DNA of 64,000 bases from Scenedesmus sp. ARA3 (GCA_004335835.1 RWJK01001624.1:32881-96880), one strand, 5' to 3'. Counted from the stretch's first letter, positions 1 through 11,906 are shown. Made by a program: numbers and translations. The notes: generated from the sequence alone by a model not told the origin.

Positions 1-477
1 CCACTTTTACATTTCACTTTCAAAGTGAGCAAAGTTTGCTGCAGCGGCTGCCGCAGCGGCTGCCTGCAGTGCCCCCAGTTGGTGTTTGCTTTTGCCGAGT
101 CTTGGAGGCGTGAAACCAACAATTTTACAACAGAGGATGCAATGCTACGATGCATGGCTGCAGCTGGAAGCCTAAGTGGCCTATCCATGGGATCTAGAGG
201 AAGCAGCTGCCATGAACAGAACACGTTGTGCCGAGGGATTTATTAAGCAGACCGCATCGGCATCTCATGCCATGCACGCCTGCAGCTGAGGTGCGTGCAA
301 GAAGTGGCTGCACAAGCCTGGGGCGTTGGCACAGCAAGCTCAACAAGACTGGCGCTTGCAGACGCTCTGCTCAAGCAACCTGTGGTGGTGTTTGCGCAGC
401 GGCGGCAGCTGCCTGGTGGTCGTCCTGCGTCAGCTTCAAGCTGCAGTGACTCCAGTGGCTGCTGATGTGGCTGCGAC
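1..477. other. Non-coding 5' edge of window
   Basis: I see no supportable coding exon here. Short open frames exist on both strands but are Cys/Ser-rich, lack splice partners and look like chance frames. A TTACA at 125-129 (TGTAA on the minus strand) could be a polyadenylation signal for the minus-strand gene that ends at 478. Confidence 0.4.
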
Positions 478-1038
478 CTAGAGCTCTGGGTTGCGCACGT
501 GCTTGGGCGGTGATGTGGCCTTTGCAGGAATCGCACCCTCGCTCTGCTGCGGCGCCACGAGCTCCACTGCGTAACACTTGATCTGCCCACCACGCTTGCC
601 AGCAGGTGATGATGCCTTGCTTGGAGGCACAGTCACATGCTGCAGGGTTGGTGGCATCGTTGGCTTGCTCCACTGCTGCTGCTTTTTCTGCTCTTGCTCC
701 AGTTTCTTCTTCTCCACCTTCTGCTGCATGCCTTGCGCGTCCAGCTCCTTGCGCTTCAACCCGTCCTCACACCCTTGATCTCTGCTGTAGTTGGTGCGCA
801 TGATGCGGTCCATGAGCTCTTTGACACCCAGAAAGGGGTTGCAGCTGGTGTTGTACTTCCACCAGAAGTCATTCCAGTGCAGTGGGTCGATGGGCTGTGC
901 GTTGCCTCGCTTCATCCTGATGTCGGATATAGCATTTGTGCCTGCGATGGCGTGGTGCTGGGCAGCGTGCTTTGGCGGGAAGGTGGCATCGAAGTGATGG
1001 TCGATGTGTTCCTTGTTACCGAATATGCAGCCTGCCAT
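478..1038 (-). CDS. Unrecognised basic protein, single exon
   Basis: A continuous minus-strand frame encodes 186 residues from the ATG at 1038-1036. The frame stays open upstream to 1152, but only with a non-ATG start, so I chose this Met. The first 90 residues have a natural mixed composition, with His- and Trp-bearing segments such as HIDHHFD and NDFWWKYN. They are followed by a Lys/Glu/Gln-rich stretch likely to form a coiled coil (QQKVEKKKLEQEQKKQQQW) and a Pro/Lys/Ser-rich tail. I recognise no domain, signal peptide or membrane segment. It lies divergent to CDKAL1, 1.15 kb away. Function is unknown. It could also be the last exon of a longer gene. Confidence 0.4.
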   Translation of the reverse strand: MAGCIFGNKEHIDHHFDATFPPKHAAQHHAIAGTNAISDIRMKRGNAQPIDPLHWNDFWWKYNTSCNPFLGVKELMDRIMRTNYSRDQGCEDGLKRKELDAQGMQQKVEKKKLEQEQKKQQQWSKPTMPPTLQHVTVPPSKASSPAGKRGGQIKCYAVELVAPQQSEGAIPAKATSPPKHVRNPEL

Positions 1039-2192
1039 ATCTGCTTGGTTTGCCTTTGTTCGCAGAAATGAACCGAAATGCTTGACGTTTGGACACAAAG
1101 CACGGGATTTGTAAAAGGAGAACAGAAGGCGGGAGATGGCAAATGCTCGCACAACACCAGCAGCCTCCTTTGTGCTTTACACGTGTACACTGTCATTCAA
1201 CAGGTTGTGTCTTTCGATGTCTGTGCACCCTAACTGCGCTCAGGGTGTGCAACAGCGCTTGTAACTGTCATGTGACACTGCAGCTCCTGGCTGTACTGGC
1301 AGTGCCCCTCTCGTCCCTGCTGCTGGGTGCTCGCAGCTGGGCTGAGCTGGCCCCAAACCCTGCACGAGCTTACCCAATGTGTTTGCCCTTGCTAGCGATT
1401 TTAGGCGCACGCAGCGCTAACAATCGCTGTGTTCAAGTCCTTGTGAAGCTGCGGGAGCCTGCAGAGCCCGCCACACACAGATTTGTTGAGTATACACATG
1501 CACAGCATGTTTGCAAACAACAGGATTACATACATTCAATGTTGTGTGCTGATGAGCCTACTAGCCACGGAGGCTGAGCTTGGCCAGCCTCTGTGCAGCA
1601 GCGTGGTGTCTTGGACTGAGGTGGCCACATCAAACGGCTGCCAGCAGCTACACGATGATTGGGAAATTTGTACCGGTGAGAGGGCAAGTGCTGCGGTCGC
1701 GGCCTGTGAAGGGCGCTCTGTCACAGCAACACGTGTTCCTGCAGGGCTTCAGGCCCCAGGCTGTCACATGGTCTTCAAAGCCCACAAGCCATTCTCAGAG
1801 GCAGGCTCTAGATACAGTGCTTCACCCCTTCAAATTTTGTGAGCCTGCCATAACTCAATTATCGTACAACAGGCGAAGGTTAATCGGCTGGAAAATCAAC
1901 TTTGCTTGTCAATCGGCAGTTGGCACCCAAACCCTGCAACCTGCAGCCTTGAACCACGGACACAATTGTGACAGCCACAGCACCCTCACAGCCAAAGCTC
2001 GCGCTTGCTCATCAATGGTAAATTCCCAGCCCAAGCCCCGTTTTGGCACGGAACCCTTGTTAGCTGCGTATTCAACTGCTAGTGAGGGCATACAGTTGCA
2101 GGAGCAGCTGCTGCTGTGTCTACTTGCTGATTGCCTTTTGCCGACACGCTCCAGACACGCATTGACGCTTTTTAAGCAACTGTAACGAAACA
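1039..2192. other. Intergenic region upstream of CDKAL1
   Basis: A long frame at about 1580-2185 (+) has no ATG near its start, a patchwork composition and no recognisable family, so I do not call it a gene. The last 50 or so bases before 2193 are presumably CDKAL1 5' leader. Confidence 0.35.
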
Positions 2193-4298
2193 ATGACACT
2201 GGACATTGAGGACCTCAGCAAGCAGGATGCTGGGCCAGTCAGCAGCAGCAGTCAGCTCAGCGTGACACTGCAGAGCAGCGCGAGCCGTAAAGGCAGGAGC
2301 AAGCAGGAGCAACTAGAAGGACTCGATCCGGAAAGCAAAGTGCCTGGGACGCAGTCCATATGGGTGAAAACATTCGGCTGTGCTCACAACGTCTCCGACA
2401 GTGAATACATGATGGGTCAGCTGCAGGCCTACGGTTACAAGTGAGCACAACAGCATCGTTATTGGTTTTGATGCCGATTTTGACACAACATTAGCTGAGG
2501 GCTGGAAACAGCAGTGATACTAGCAGCAGGAGCAGGAGCGGCAGCAGCAACAGCAGGAGCAGCAGCAGCACATCAATCGCACACAAGGCGCGCTACTGGG
2601 ACGCCAAGAGCAGCTGCTAGGCGTTCACTATGTTGTCAGCGCGTAATGGCATTGATGTCAGCTAGCATGTGGCCACATCAGCATGTCTTCAGCCGCATGC
2701 ACAGCAGTAGAGCACTACAGTACTCCACGGCGCACAGCTTGCGTATTTGGGTGGCGTAGGGCAACAGCATCAGCCTGCAGCAATTCAGTGTTTTTGCCTT
2801 GATGCTGGCATGCATGTGCCCACCACTGAATCTCTCTATGCACCCACTGTCAGCTGCGCCCCTGACGCTTGCTGTTGTTGCCGCAGGCTCGTGCCCGAGT
2901 CTGAAAAGGACGCAGCGCAGCTGTGGCTCATCAACAGCTGCACAGTGAAGAGCCCGAGGTGCGCATGCAGCAGCAGCAGTAGCAGCAGCAGCGGTGGGTA
3001 GGCAGGCAGGCAGGCGGGAAAGCGTGGAGGTGCCTCTGAACCACTGAATCAGGCTAGAACACCAGCAGATGCCATGCACAAGCAGATGCCAGGCAACATT
3101 GCCGCTGCCTGCAGGACCCAACAGCATGCAACAGTGCAACCACGTGTTGTAGCCGCAACTGATGTGCGCGCCTGCGTGCTGCTCTGCTGCCCTGCTGCTG
3201 CTGCTGCTGTTGTATGCATTGTGGCCGCGCTGTGCAGGTGTGGGCGCCATTGACCGTGTGGTTGAGGCTGTTGAGGCCACCCTGGCAGGGCAGCAGCTGC
3301 TGCTGCTGGGGCGGCGCAAGCTGCCAGACCTGGACCTGCCCAAGGTGCGGCAGCCTGTGTTGAGTTATCACTGCCGTTTGAAGCTGGCGATGGCTTGCTG
3401 GTCAGCTTGGTCAGACCTCCTGATAGTGGTTTGCTGCTCAGCATCAGTGCAGCGCTTGCTCAAGGTTCGAGCACGACCATACACAAAGCACCACATATGT
3501 CCACATGCTGTTGCAGGTGCGCAAGAACCGTCACGTGGAGATCGTGCCACTGTCCACCGGCTGCCTGGGCGCGTGCACCTACTGCAAGACCAAGCACGCG
3601 CGGGGCCACCTGGGCAGCTACAGGCCTGAGGCCATCGTGAAACGGGTGGCGGCAGCAGCGGCAGACCCACTGGTAAGCATGTTTTGACAGAAGGATGTTG
3701 TGACAGCAGGATGTTGTAAGCAGAGTGCCAGCAGCAGCTACAGGCCCGGGGCCATTGCGATGCGAGTGGAGCCAGCAGCAGCAGACCCGCTGGTTAGCGG
3801 ACTGGCAGCAGCAGCAGCCAGCAGCAGCAGCTGCAGTGGCCCAGCAACTTATCAGAAAGTGTTGGCTGTTCAAAGTCACGTCTCCTGTTGCGCCACACCA
3901 CTGACTCGCCCTGTGCCTGTGGGGAACAACTGGGTCGCGCCGCAGGTGCGTGAGGTGTGGCTGAGCAGCGAGGACACTGGCGCATACGGGCGTGACATTG
4001 GCAGCAGCATTGGGGAGCTGCTGCAGCGCTGCGTGGCCGTGCTGCCTGCTGACGGCCGCACCATGCTGCGTCTGGGCATGACCAACCCGCCGTTTATTTT
4101 GGAGCACCTGGAGGCAGTGGCAGAGGTGAGCGGGCATGCTGCGTTATGTTATGTTATGCTATGTTGTTTTGGGTCTGTTGCATTGTGCCGTCTCTGTTGT
4201 ACCATGGGGCTAGCATGAAGTAGTGCCTGTTCCCAATTTATGGTGATGCCTGCTGCAGGGCGTTGAGAGGCGCAGCATGTGGCACATCTGCCAACCCA

Positions 4299-4337
<39 letters not shown>

Positions 4338-7300
4338 GCAGGTGCTGCGCCACCCCTGCGTGTTCAGCTACCTGCACGTGCCGGTGCAGTCGGGCAGTGA
4401 TGCCGTGCTGCTGGGCATGAATCGGGAGTACACCGTGGCAGGTGCGCCACCGGCAGCCACATATATATGCTGTGCATGGTTGCTTGCCGTCAAATCTCAT
4501 AGTTTGCTGCCTGCACCTTGCCTGTCGTGAGCTGCCTGATGCGACCCAATCTCGATTGTATGTCGGCATCATGTTGTGTCTGCTGTGCCTTGAAGCTGCA
4601 TGCCTGCCTGCTGGCCCAAAACGTCCTGCATGAACTGCCTGCTTTGACCTGCCTGGCCCTGCCTGCCTTCATGTGTGCCTGCTTGCAACTGCCTGTTTCG
4701 CGTGCTGTTGCGCAGAGCTCCACCGTGTGGCTGACACGCTGCTGGAGGGCGTGCCGGCCTGCTTGCCTGCATGCCTGCCGTAAATCACCTGCCCACCTGC
4801 ATGTCTGCCTGCCTGCCTGGCCCCGCCTCCTTGTGTGTGCTGTTGCGCAGAGCTCCACCGTGTGGCTGACACGCTGCTGGAGGGCGTGCCGGCCTGCTTG
4901 CCTGCATGCCTGCCGTAAATCACCTGCCCACCTGCATGTCTGCCTGCCTGCCTGGCCCCGCCTCCTTGTGTGTGCTGTTCTGCAGAGTTCCACCGTGTGT
5001 ACGTACCTGCCCACCTGCATCTCTGCCTGCCTGCCTGGCCCTGCCTCCTTATGTGTGCTGTTCTGCAGAGTTCCACCGTGTGGCTGACACGCTGCTGGAG
5101 GGCGTGCCGGGCCTGCCTGCATTGCCTGACACTGCGTGAACCTGATTGCCTTGCGTGTCGCTCTGCCGTTCTGCAGAGTTCAGGCGTGTTGCTGACACGC
5201 TGCTGGAGGGCGTGCCGGGGCTGGAACTGGCCACTGACATCATCGCAGGCTTCCCAGGTGGGCCAGAAAGGGATCAGGCAGCAGCAGCAGCAGCAGCAGT
5301 AGACGCATGTGCAAGTTGATATGCTGCATGTGGTGGGGCTGGAGCTGGCCACTGACATCATCGCAGGCTCCCAGGTGGGCAGACTTTTGGAAGCTAGGGC
5401 TGGGACCTTGCAGCAGCAGAAGCAGCCAGCTTGCTTTATGCGCTGCCGCTGTGCTCATTGCAGCTGTCCTGGCAGTTGCTGGTTCCATGCCATGTTATGA
5501 TGAGCAGTGCTCCCTGCTTTGCGTGCTGCAATTTGCAACTTGCTTCAGCTGCGGCAGCAGCACAAACTGCAGCAGCCGTGTGGTTTATCAAATGCACTGA
5601 GCCCTATCTAATTGTGCTTGGCCTGCAGGCGAGACCGCCGAGGACTGGCAGGGCACAATGGATCTGGTGGGGCAGTACCGCTTCGCCCACTGCCACATCA
5701 GCCAGTTCTACCCACGGTGAGAGGCATGCAGCAGCAGCAGCAGCACATCAGGCCCGATGCATGCTACAAGATCTGCTGCATCCTCGGTCAGCATGCAAGG
5801 TTCACGCTATGCTCAATGCTCCTTGGTGCTACAAGACGTGCTGCTATCTGCTGATGCTGTTTTGAGTGCGCGTGTGCTCAACCATCCTCCCATACTGCTG
5901 CTGCTGCTGCTGTCGATCAGGCCTGGTACGCCGGCAGCGCGCATGAAGCGCGTGCCCACCCAGGTCGTCAAGGAGCGCAGCAGGCAGCTGACCAAGCTGA
6001 CTGACGGCTTCAGCAGCAGCTGCGAGGGCCTGGTGGGCAGCGTGCAGCGCTGCTGGGTGACGGACGTGGCCTCAGACGGATACAAGCTCACAGCACACAC
6101 CAAGAACTACACGCAGGTGGGTGCGCACAGCTGTGCTACAAAATGTATTACGCACACCCTCCTCAGGGTGTACCTGCCTGGTGGGGTTTGGTTTGCGAGC
6201 CTGCTGCAGCGGACTGCACCCACAGAGACCCACACTCGCCTGCGCCAGTTGTTTTGCTGTTGAGTGCAGCGCGTTGCATGTGGGTTGATGCCACTGCACC
6301 CGGTTTATGTGGCTTGCATTGTGCTGCACGGGCTTACAGTAAGTGAGGCCCATGCATGTGCGCACCTGCTGCAGCTGAGCTGGCAGCACTGCTTGTTTTT
6401 CGCTGGGTTTGCACCTGCAGGTGCTGCTGGATGCGCTGCCTGGGCTGCTGGGTTGTGTGGTGGAGGTGGAGGTGGTGGCCGCCAGCAGGTGGAGCGTCAG
6501 CGGGAGGCTGCTGCGGGTGCGCTGCTGCTGCTGCTGCTGCTGGTGTGGATGAGCGGCCTTGCATGCGTGCTTCGCAAGTTCGCTTTGTTGCAATTCCTGC
6601 GGTGTAGCTTGGCCAGCACACTGTTGTAACTTCGCTCAGGCTTGTTGTTCCACTCTGCTTTGTGTGAGCTGGTTGGTCACGCTGCTTCTGCTGGCTGAGG
6701 TATACAACAGGCTCTGTGCTGCTCTGTGCTGCGAGTCATCACTGCAGCACAACGCAACACAGCTAACCCCATCCTTCTGCTCTGCGCTGCCGGTTTGCCT
6801 GATGCTGTGCAGGTGCTGTTCAGTCCGGCTGTTGGCGGGCCAGTGCAGCTGAGCAGCTTGAGCGGAGCAGCAGCAGAACATGAGCCTGACGCAGAGGTCA
6901 GCAGCAGCAACAGCAACAGCAGCAGAAAAACAGCAGCAGCAGCAGCAGCAGCAGCAGTGGCTCCAGCAGGGGACTGCTGCGGTGGCTCCTGTGGGTCATC
7001 ATCAGGGCAGAAAGCAAGTTCAGCTTGCACCAGCAGCAGCAGCAGCATAGCAGTGACGAGACGTAGCAGCAGTGACGAGAGCAAGGTTGCTGATGCAGCA
7101 GCCTGCAGCTGCAGTGGCGACGCCAGCAGTTACGGCTGCTGCCAAGCCAACAGCGATAAACAGCAGCAGCAGCAGCAGCAGCAGCAGGACTTCAAGCAGC
7201 CACAGCAGCAACAGCAAAAGCAGCAGCAAATAGAGCAGCAGCGAACTAGTACGGCAGGAGCAGCTGGCAAAGGCGGCAGCAGCCGCAGCAGCAGCAGTAA

Positions 7301-7490
7301 AAAGCGGACCATGGGGCTGTGTCTACAGCTGGTGGTCGCTGTGGTGCTGCTGCTCATGGTTGGTGCGTTTGCTGCTGGGCTATGGACGCTGCTGCTGCTG
7401 TCAGTGCAGCTGCGCAGCAGCTTGCAGGACAAGGCTGCTGCCGGTGCTGGCAGTGGGCGGCTGCCAGAGTGCAGGCTGCGGTGGTCATGA
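2193..7490 (+). CDS. CDKAL1: CDKAL1-type threonylcarbamoyladenosine tRNA methylthiotransferase
   Basis: This radical-SAM enzyme family adds a methylthio group to t6A37 of certain tRNAs (ms2t6A). Exons: 2193-2440, 2887-2958, 3238-3344, 3517-3672, 3946-4125, 4342-4441, 5177-5257, 5629-5716, 5921-6116, 6421-6516, 6813-7490. The N-terminal methylthiotransferase domain shows [10 protein letters not shown] and NSCTVK, each with a cluster Cys. The radical-SAM motif is [15 protein letters not shown], followed by [40 protein letters not shown] and [21 protein letters not shown]-like domain follows (exons 9-10). The last exon has a Ser/Gln-rich linker and a hydrophobic segment at about 7320-7415, matching the C-terminal ER anchor of CDKAL1. 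The exon for the third cluster Cys (AGCVPQ region) is absent between 2959 and 3237, and the flanking phases do not join. The gene is therefore either misassembled here or damaged. Confidence 0.9.
3616..3797 (+). repeat. Tandem copy of CDKAL1 exon 4 donor end
   Basis: The last ~57 bases of exon 4 and its donor (from about 3616) recur about 120 bp downstream at 3736-3797. The copy keeps an open frame ([10 protein letters not shown] instead of [10 protein letters not shown]) and a GT after DPL. It lies inside the following intron. Confidence 0.75.
4708..5381 (+). repeat. Tandem copies of both edges of CDKAL1 exon 7
   Basis: The acceptor-side part of exon 7 (AG then codons for [12 protein letters not shown]) appears four times upstream of the real exon, with cag triplets at about 4712, 4848, 4983 and 5065; the real acceptor is at 5174-5176. 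The third copy is cut short. Spacings are about 136, 135, 82 and 109 bp. The donor-side part (LATDIIAG then GTGGGC) recurs once downstream at 5338-5381. The copies between 4712 and 5062 are joined by CCTG-rich spacer. Confidence 0.85.
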
Positions 7491-8478
7491 GGATGCTGTT
7501 GCGCGCGAGTTGGACACAACTGCTGTGGCGTTGTTCACCAATGTTTCCAAAGGTTGAATTTTTACAGCTCCAGGATCCCAAAGGATCGTGGTAAAAGCAT
7601 AGCTGCGCACCTGTTGTGACGCAACAGCATCTTCTGTCCCCTGTGTTGCCTAGAGGCACTGCGAGGAGCTATAGTTAATGCTGGCCAGCCATGCTGACAA
7701 TGAACTAGGCTGACATCGGGCATTCGACGGCACTTGCGTCATGGCTTTGTTACAGCACAATATCTACAACCAGCGTTGCTTTGCAAACACAGACAACTGC
7801 CAGGCCACTGGCAAAGCAATAGCGCCGCTACTGTACACAGAGTTGCACGCTGTTGCATGCAGCTGCTTTACCAGCATGACCATCACCAAAGCCACTATCA
7901 GCGCTAGCAGGCGCAACCTCTTTATGCCAGGCACACAGTCCTTTGACGAAACCCCAACAAGAACAAACCTTTGAGCAAGATGACATGCGTGCTAAAAACA
8001 TACGGAGGGTGTGGCCATAAGACATAGCTTAAGCACAAGGCGCCACTGCACAGAAGATATTATGCATGCCCTGACAGGCCCAACAGACAGCACTGTGCAG
8101 CGTGCAATGGCACGCTGAAGTAGCGCAGCCTGCAGGGTCGCCCGTCATGCGTATGACCTCTAGAGATCTCCCTTTCAGGTGATTTGTTCATTCACAGCTT
8201 GTCTATGCACCATGCCCAATTGATCATCAGGTGCACCTGGGCACGTACACCACTACAGAGGATGCTCGCACACTGCAACCTCACCAACTACTCAAGCTGC
8301 AGACTGGTACTGTAAGCGCCAAAGTTCTGCACACAGCAGCCCCACGCTAGTCAACATCAGTCAACGCTACACAACAACAGGCCTTCCACCTCCAAGCAGT
8401 GTAAAGTCCATCATCTGCTCAAATCCCAACAGCAGCAACAACAGCATCCTCCGCAGCAGACTTTGAGCCGCAGCCGCC
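7491..8478. other. Intergenic region between convergent genes
   Basis: It holds the 3' flanks of CDKAL1 (+) and of the gene ending at 8479 (-). I see no coding exon, RNA gene or obvious repeat. Confidence 0.5.
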
Positions 8479-11190
8479 TCACAGCGCGCGGCCTGTTGCC
8501 GCCACGGGGCGGGCCGTGATGGTGGGCGTGGTCATGGGTGCGGGCCCCTTGTAGTACTTTGCGCCAGCACCTGATGTGCCGTACGCGCCTGACGCGGCCT
8601 GGCCGCCTGGCGTATAGCTGGTGCCAAAGCCTGCAGGAGGTGCACAGCAACATCAGCAGTGGCAGGAAAGTGAGGCGGCTGGTGAGGCGCCTGGCCAAGG
8701 TGTGGCTGCTTTTCAAACATCAGCCAGACGCTGGTGTATAACGCTTCCTGCTGGCAGGCAGTGCACACCCTAGCAAGTCAAACCTATTTTCAAACAACTA
8801 ATGCGAGCACTGCGAGCCCCAGCCCAGTCCTTGCATGCACATGTTACAGTCTGCATCAGGCGCCACTCACTGCCGCGCTGTCGCGTTGGTGCTGCCAGAC
8901 GCCGCGGTGCCATTGCCGTTGATCAAGTCTGCCACGCTGCCTCCCAAAATGCATTCACTGTATGAGTTCGTCTTTATACACTACTCACCGGCTGTGGCAC
9001 TGGTGCGGCCTGCCCCTGCGGTGCCGTTGCCGCTGATCATGTCTCCTGCGCTGCCCGCCACGCTGCCCACCAGCTCGCCTGCGCTGCTGGCCAGGCCGCT
9101 GAAGGCCGCCCATGCGCTGGTGAAGAGCCACACGTAGAAGTTGATGATGGTGGAGATGGTGGTGGCGATGTTGGTGTAGGTCTTCTGCAGGAGGGGATTG
9201 CAGGCAGGGGTGGGCGGTGAGTGGTGTGTGATGTGAACATAGGATGCCCGGTGACTTGTGCAGCGGCAGTGCTGTCAGGGGGCAGCTTGAGATGCGAGTG
9301 CTGCTGCGATGGCGCTTCGTGCGGCCAAGGCTGCAGGTCCCCCCATCTGCAATATCATGCAGACAGACTTGCCGCGTTTGCAATGTTCTGACATCAACAA
9401 AAGCAGCACAGTCAAGACTAGGCTAGGGAGCGCCCCAGCTCACCCCAAACACCGCCTGCGCCGACTCCGCGCCGATCACTGCCTGCTCCTTGGCCCAGTT
9501 GGGCAGGTCGTGGGCCAGGTCCTGCACCCAGTCCCAGGTGGGGTTGGAGGAGCCTGTGGTTTGATAAGGAATGACAGGAGCAGCAACAGCAGCAGCAGCA
9601 GGACGCAGGCCGGTGAGCGGATAGGTTGGAAGGTTGTTGCGGTGAAACTGTCACAGTATCCGATGCTGTACGTATCAGACTGAGCTGGTACTAGTGCTGC
9701 ACCCAGTCCCAGGAGGGGTTGGAGGAGCCTGGGGGGGGCGGGCAGCGGGTGACAGCAGCAACACCATCACCAGCAGCAGCAGCAAGATACATGTCGGCAG
9801 GGTTGGTGGAGGTGGTACAGTGCGAGACGCTGCATGTATTGAGCCTGAAAGTCCAGGCCAGGTCTTGCACCCATTCCCAACAGCAGAAGGCGACCCAATG
9901 AATGGTGCACACAGCAGCAGCATAGCAGCTTCCATGCAGCAGCAGTCTACAGCCACACCTGGGTGGCGTGCATCAAAGGCGGCGTCGCGCTTGGCCGCGT
10001 AGTAGTGCCCGCCGTCAGCCACGTCAAAGGCATAGCCCAGCAGCGGCTCAATGGCGTGAGGCAGCGCCCCCATGGCGATGCCGGCCGCGGTGCGCAGCGG
10101 CAGCGGCAGGAAGGGCGGGAAGTTGGTCAGGCGGCCCGTGAACAGCTCCACCTGGGAGGCAGCAGCAGCGGCCGCAGCAGCAGCAGCGGGGCGGCGGCGG
10201 GTGACTCACAGCTTGCGTGTTGAGCAAAGGGTGCTAAGTGAGGACCTTGCAGCGAACCCTGGCGGGAGCAGCCAGCTAACCAGGCTTCTTACTGCTGCTC
10301 AGATGCTGAGACGACACGAAGGAGAGCCTGCATCAAAACTATGTCTGTTTGATCCGGCAGGGCGCTCACAGCACCGCTGTGCTTGGCAAGGCTGCTTGAG
10401 CCTATGCTCTTCTGTGCGTGGAATAGAGAAGGACAAGGACAGGCCTGCGTCTGAGAGCTCTGGTCATGCAGACCCACCTTGCCGCCATCCAGGCCGCCCC
10501 TCACGCCGATCTTGAAGTGCACGTTCTTGGACACCTGCTGCGGCAGCAGCAGCGTGGCCGGCAGCCACCAGGCGCGGTGCGGGAAGCTCACAGCCACAGC
10601 ATCCAGCTCAATCAGCGTGCGGCCTGGCGGCAGCAGCAGCAGCAGCAGCAGCAGTTTGGACGTCACATGACAGTTTTGAAGGCCAGAGCACTCTGTTATG
10701 CTGCGGCATCTAGCAGGAACAGCTGTGCTGCTGCTGCTGCTGCGCCCACCGCCTTGGATGAAAAGCCAGCCCACCGGCCACCTGTGTGCGTGTCCCCCAC
10801 TTTTGCTTGCTGCAAACCCCCACATGCCTGTCCTCCTAGCACCAACTACAGTGCAAACTCCACTGCGGCAGTAAACAACAGCCCCAACCCGCCCTCTCAC
10901 ACGCAATTGGGCCGAGGGCGCTGATTATCAGCCCTTGCTGGCCAGCATGCCTGTGTAATCACATACGAAGTTCACAAAGACTTCACTGTGTCAAAACCCA
11001 AGCCAGTGTGAACTTCACGCAGCACGCACCTGGGCCGGGCTCGCTGATGGTCAGCGCCACTGGGCGGATGTTGAGGTGTGCAAAGTACTTGAACAGGTAC
11101 GTGGCCAGGCGCAGGTGGCCCTTGTTGGACAGCCGCACAGGGGGGCCGTCCCACAGCAGGTCGTGCTCAAAGATCTCCACAGCCTGGTGT

Positions 11191-11226
<36 letters not shown>

Positions 11227-11430
11227 GTGTGAGGCAGCCGCATCCGGTGTTACAAGCAGCCGTGTTAGCAGTCATGCTGCAGCTCCCATCGCGGTGCTGG
11301 CTGGACAGTCGGTCAGCAGCCTGGCACCTAGAAAGAGAGCTAGCAGTACTGCTGCAGCCTCACCTTGCGGTACTGCACTGAGGTCTTGGCATTACACAGC
11401 CAGGGCGGTGGCAGCAGCAGCAGCGGCAGT

Positions 11431-11466
<36 letters not shown>

Positions 11467-11906
11467 GTGCTGGCAGCCTCACCTCACGGTGCTGCACGGA
11501 GGTCTTGGCCTCAAACAGCGCGATGACGCCTCACTGTCAAACTGGCAGCCTGCAGCCTGGCACACTGCACCCCCCTCATCTCACCTCGCAGTGCTGCACG
11601 GAGGTCTTGGCCTCAAACAGCCCCGCTCTACTGTGCTGTGGCGACGAGCCAGCAGGATCCCCCCCCCTGATAAATCCAAAACAGCCTCACCTCACGGTGC
11701 TGCACGGAGGTCTTGGCCTCGAACAGCGCGATGACGCCCTCAATGATGCGCTTGGCGCCGCTGGGGGCATCCCCAGGGGCCATCAGGCGCAGCTCCTTGG
11801 CTGCCTGCGGCTGCCAGATGGGGGTGACGTTCCACAGCTGCTGGCTGGCCGGGCTGGTCAGGTAGGACTCCGCGATGGCTGTGGTGTTCACGCGCAGGTC
11901 AGACAT
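8479..11906 (-). CDS. Conserved protein, possible NTF2/SnoaL-like fold
   Basis: Seven exons close in phase and give 388 residues: 11906-11691, 11183-11030, 10623-10478, 10151-9959, 9553-9444, 9184-8989, 8630-8479. The start ATG follows a good acceptor at 11925-11924 (an upstream 5'UTR intron is likely). Residues 1-240 carry motifs such as AKELRLMAPG, AVEIFEHDLLWDGP, GHLRLATYLFKYF and LTNFPPFLPLPLRTAAG. Their arrangement (a helical start, a 'damage and distribution' style core, then NLPP-like PLPLR) reminds me of NTF2/SnoaL-like proteins of plants and algae. This is a fold-level impression, not an identification. The second half has WDWVQDLAHDLPNWAKEQ, an amphipathic or hydrophobic helix (INFYVWLFTSAWAAF) and a Gly/Ala/Thr-rich tail, so membrane association is possible. 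It is divergent from JMJD7. Confidence 0.65.
8850..8935 (-). repeat. Degenerate copy of exon 6 donor end (gene 8479-11906)
   Basis: On the minus strand this stretch reads GSVADLINGNGTAASGSTNATA. It parallels the end of the exon ending at 8989 (GDMISGNGTAGAGRTSATA) and is followed by a GTGAGT-like donor. Offset to the real exon is about 114 bp. Its phase does not fit the final exon, so it is probably a decayed copy rather than an extra exon. Confidence 0.7.
9518..9890 (-). repeat. Upstream copies of exon 5 acceptor end (gene 8479-11906)
   Basis: The sequence encoding GSSNPTWDWVQ at the start of the exon 9553-9444 recurs at about 9692-9735 (GSSNPSWDWVQ) and, more decayed, at about 9866-9890. 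Spacing is about 173 bp. Both extra copies lie in the upstream intron in gene orientation. Confidence 0.75.
11358..11745 (-). repeat. Tandem copies of exon 1 donor end (gene 8479-11906)
   Basis: The last part of exon 1 (codons for EAKTSVQHRE) with its GTGAGG donor is present at 11691 and again in decayed form with donors at about 11582, 11480 and 11361. Spacings are about 106, 102 and 119 bp. The extra copies are downstream of the true exon in gene orientation. Confidence 0.85.

Noticed and set aside
1580..2185. 201-codon open frame upstream of CDKAL1
   Set aside because: No ATG at its start, patchwork composition, no family resemblance and no splice partner; treated as chance.
2959..3237. 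A hidden microexon carrying AGCVPQ
   Set aside because: I read the interval in all three sense frames and found no stretch resembling the segment. The gap is reported as a missing exon instead.
4708..5120. Mutually exclusive alternative exons in CDKAL1
   Set aside because: The copies carry only the acceptor half and run into CCTG-rich spacer without a donor in phase, so they cannot replace the whole exon.
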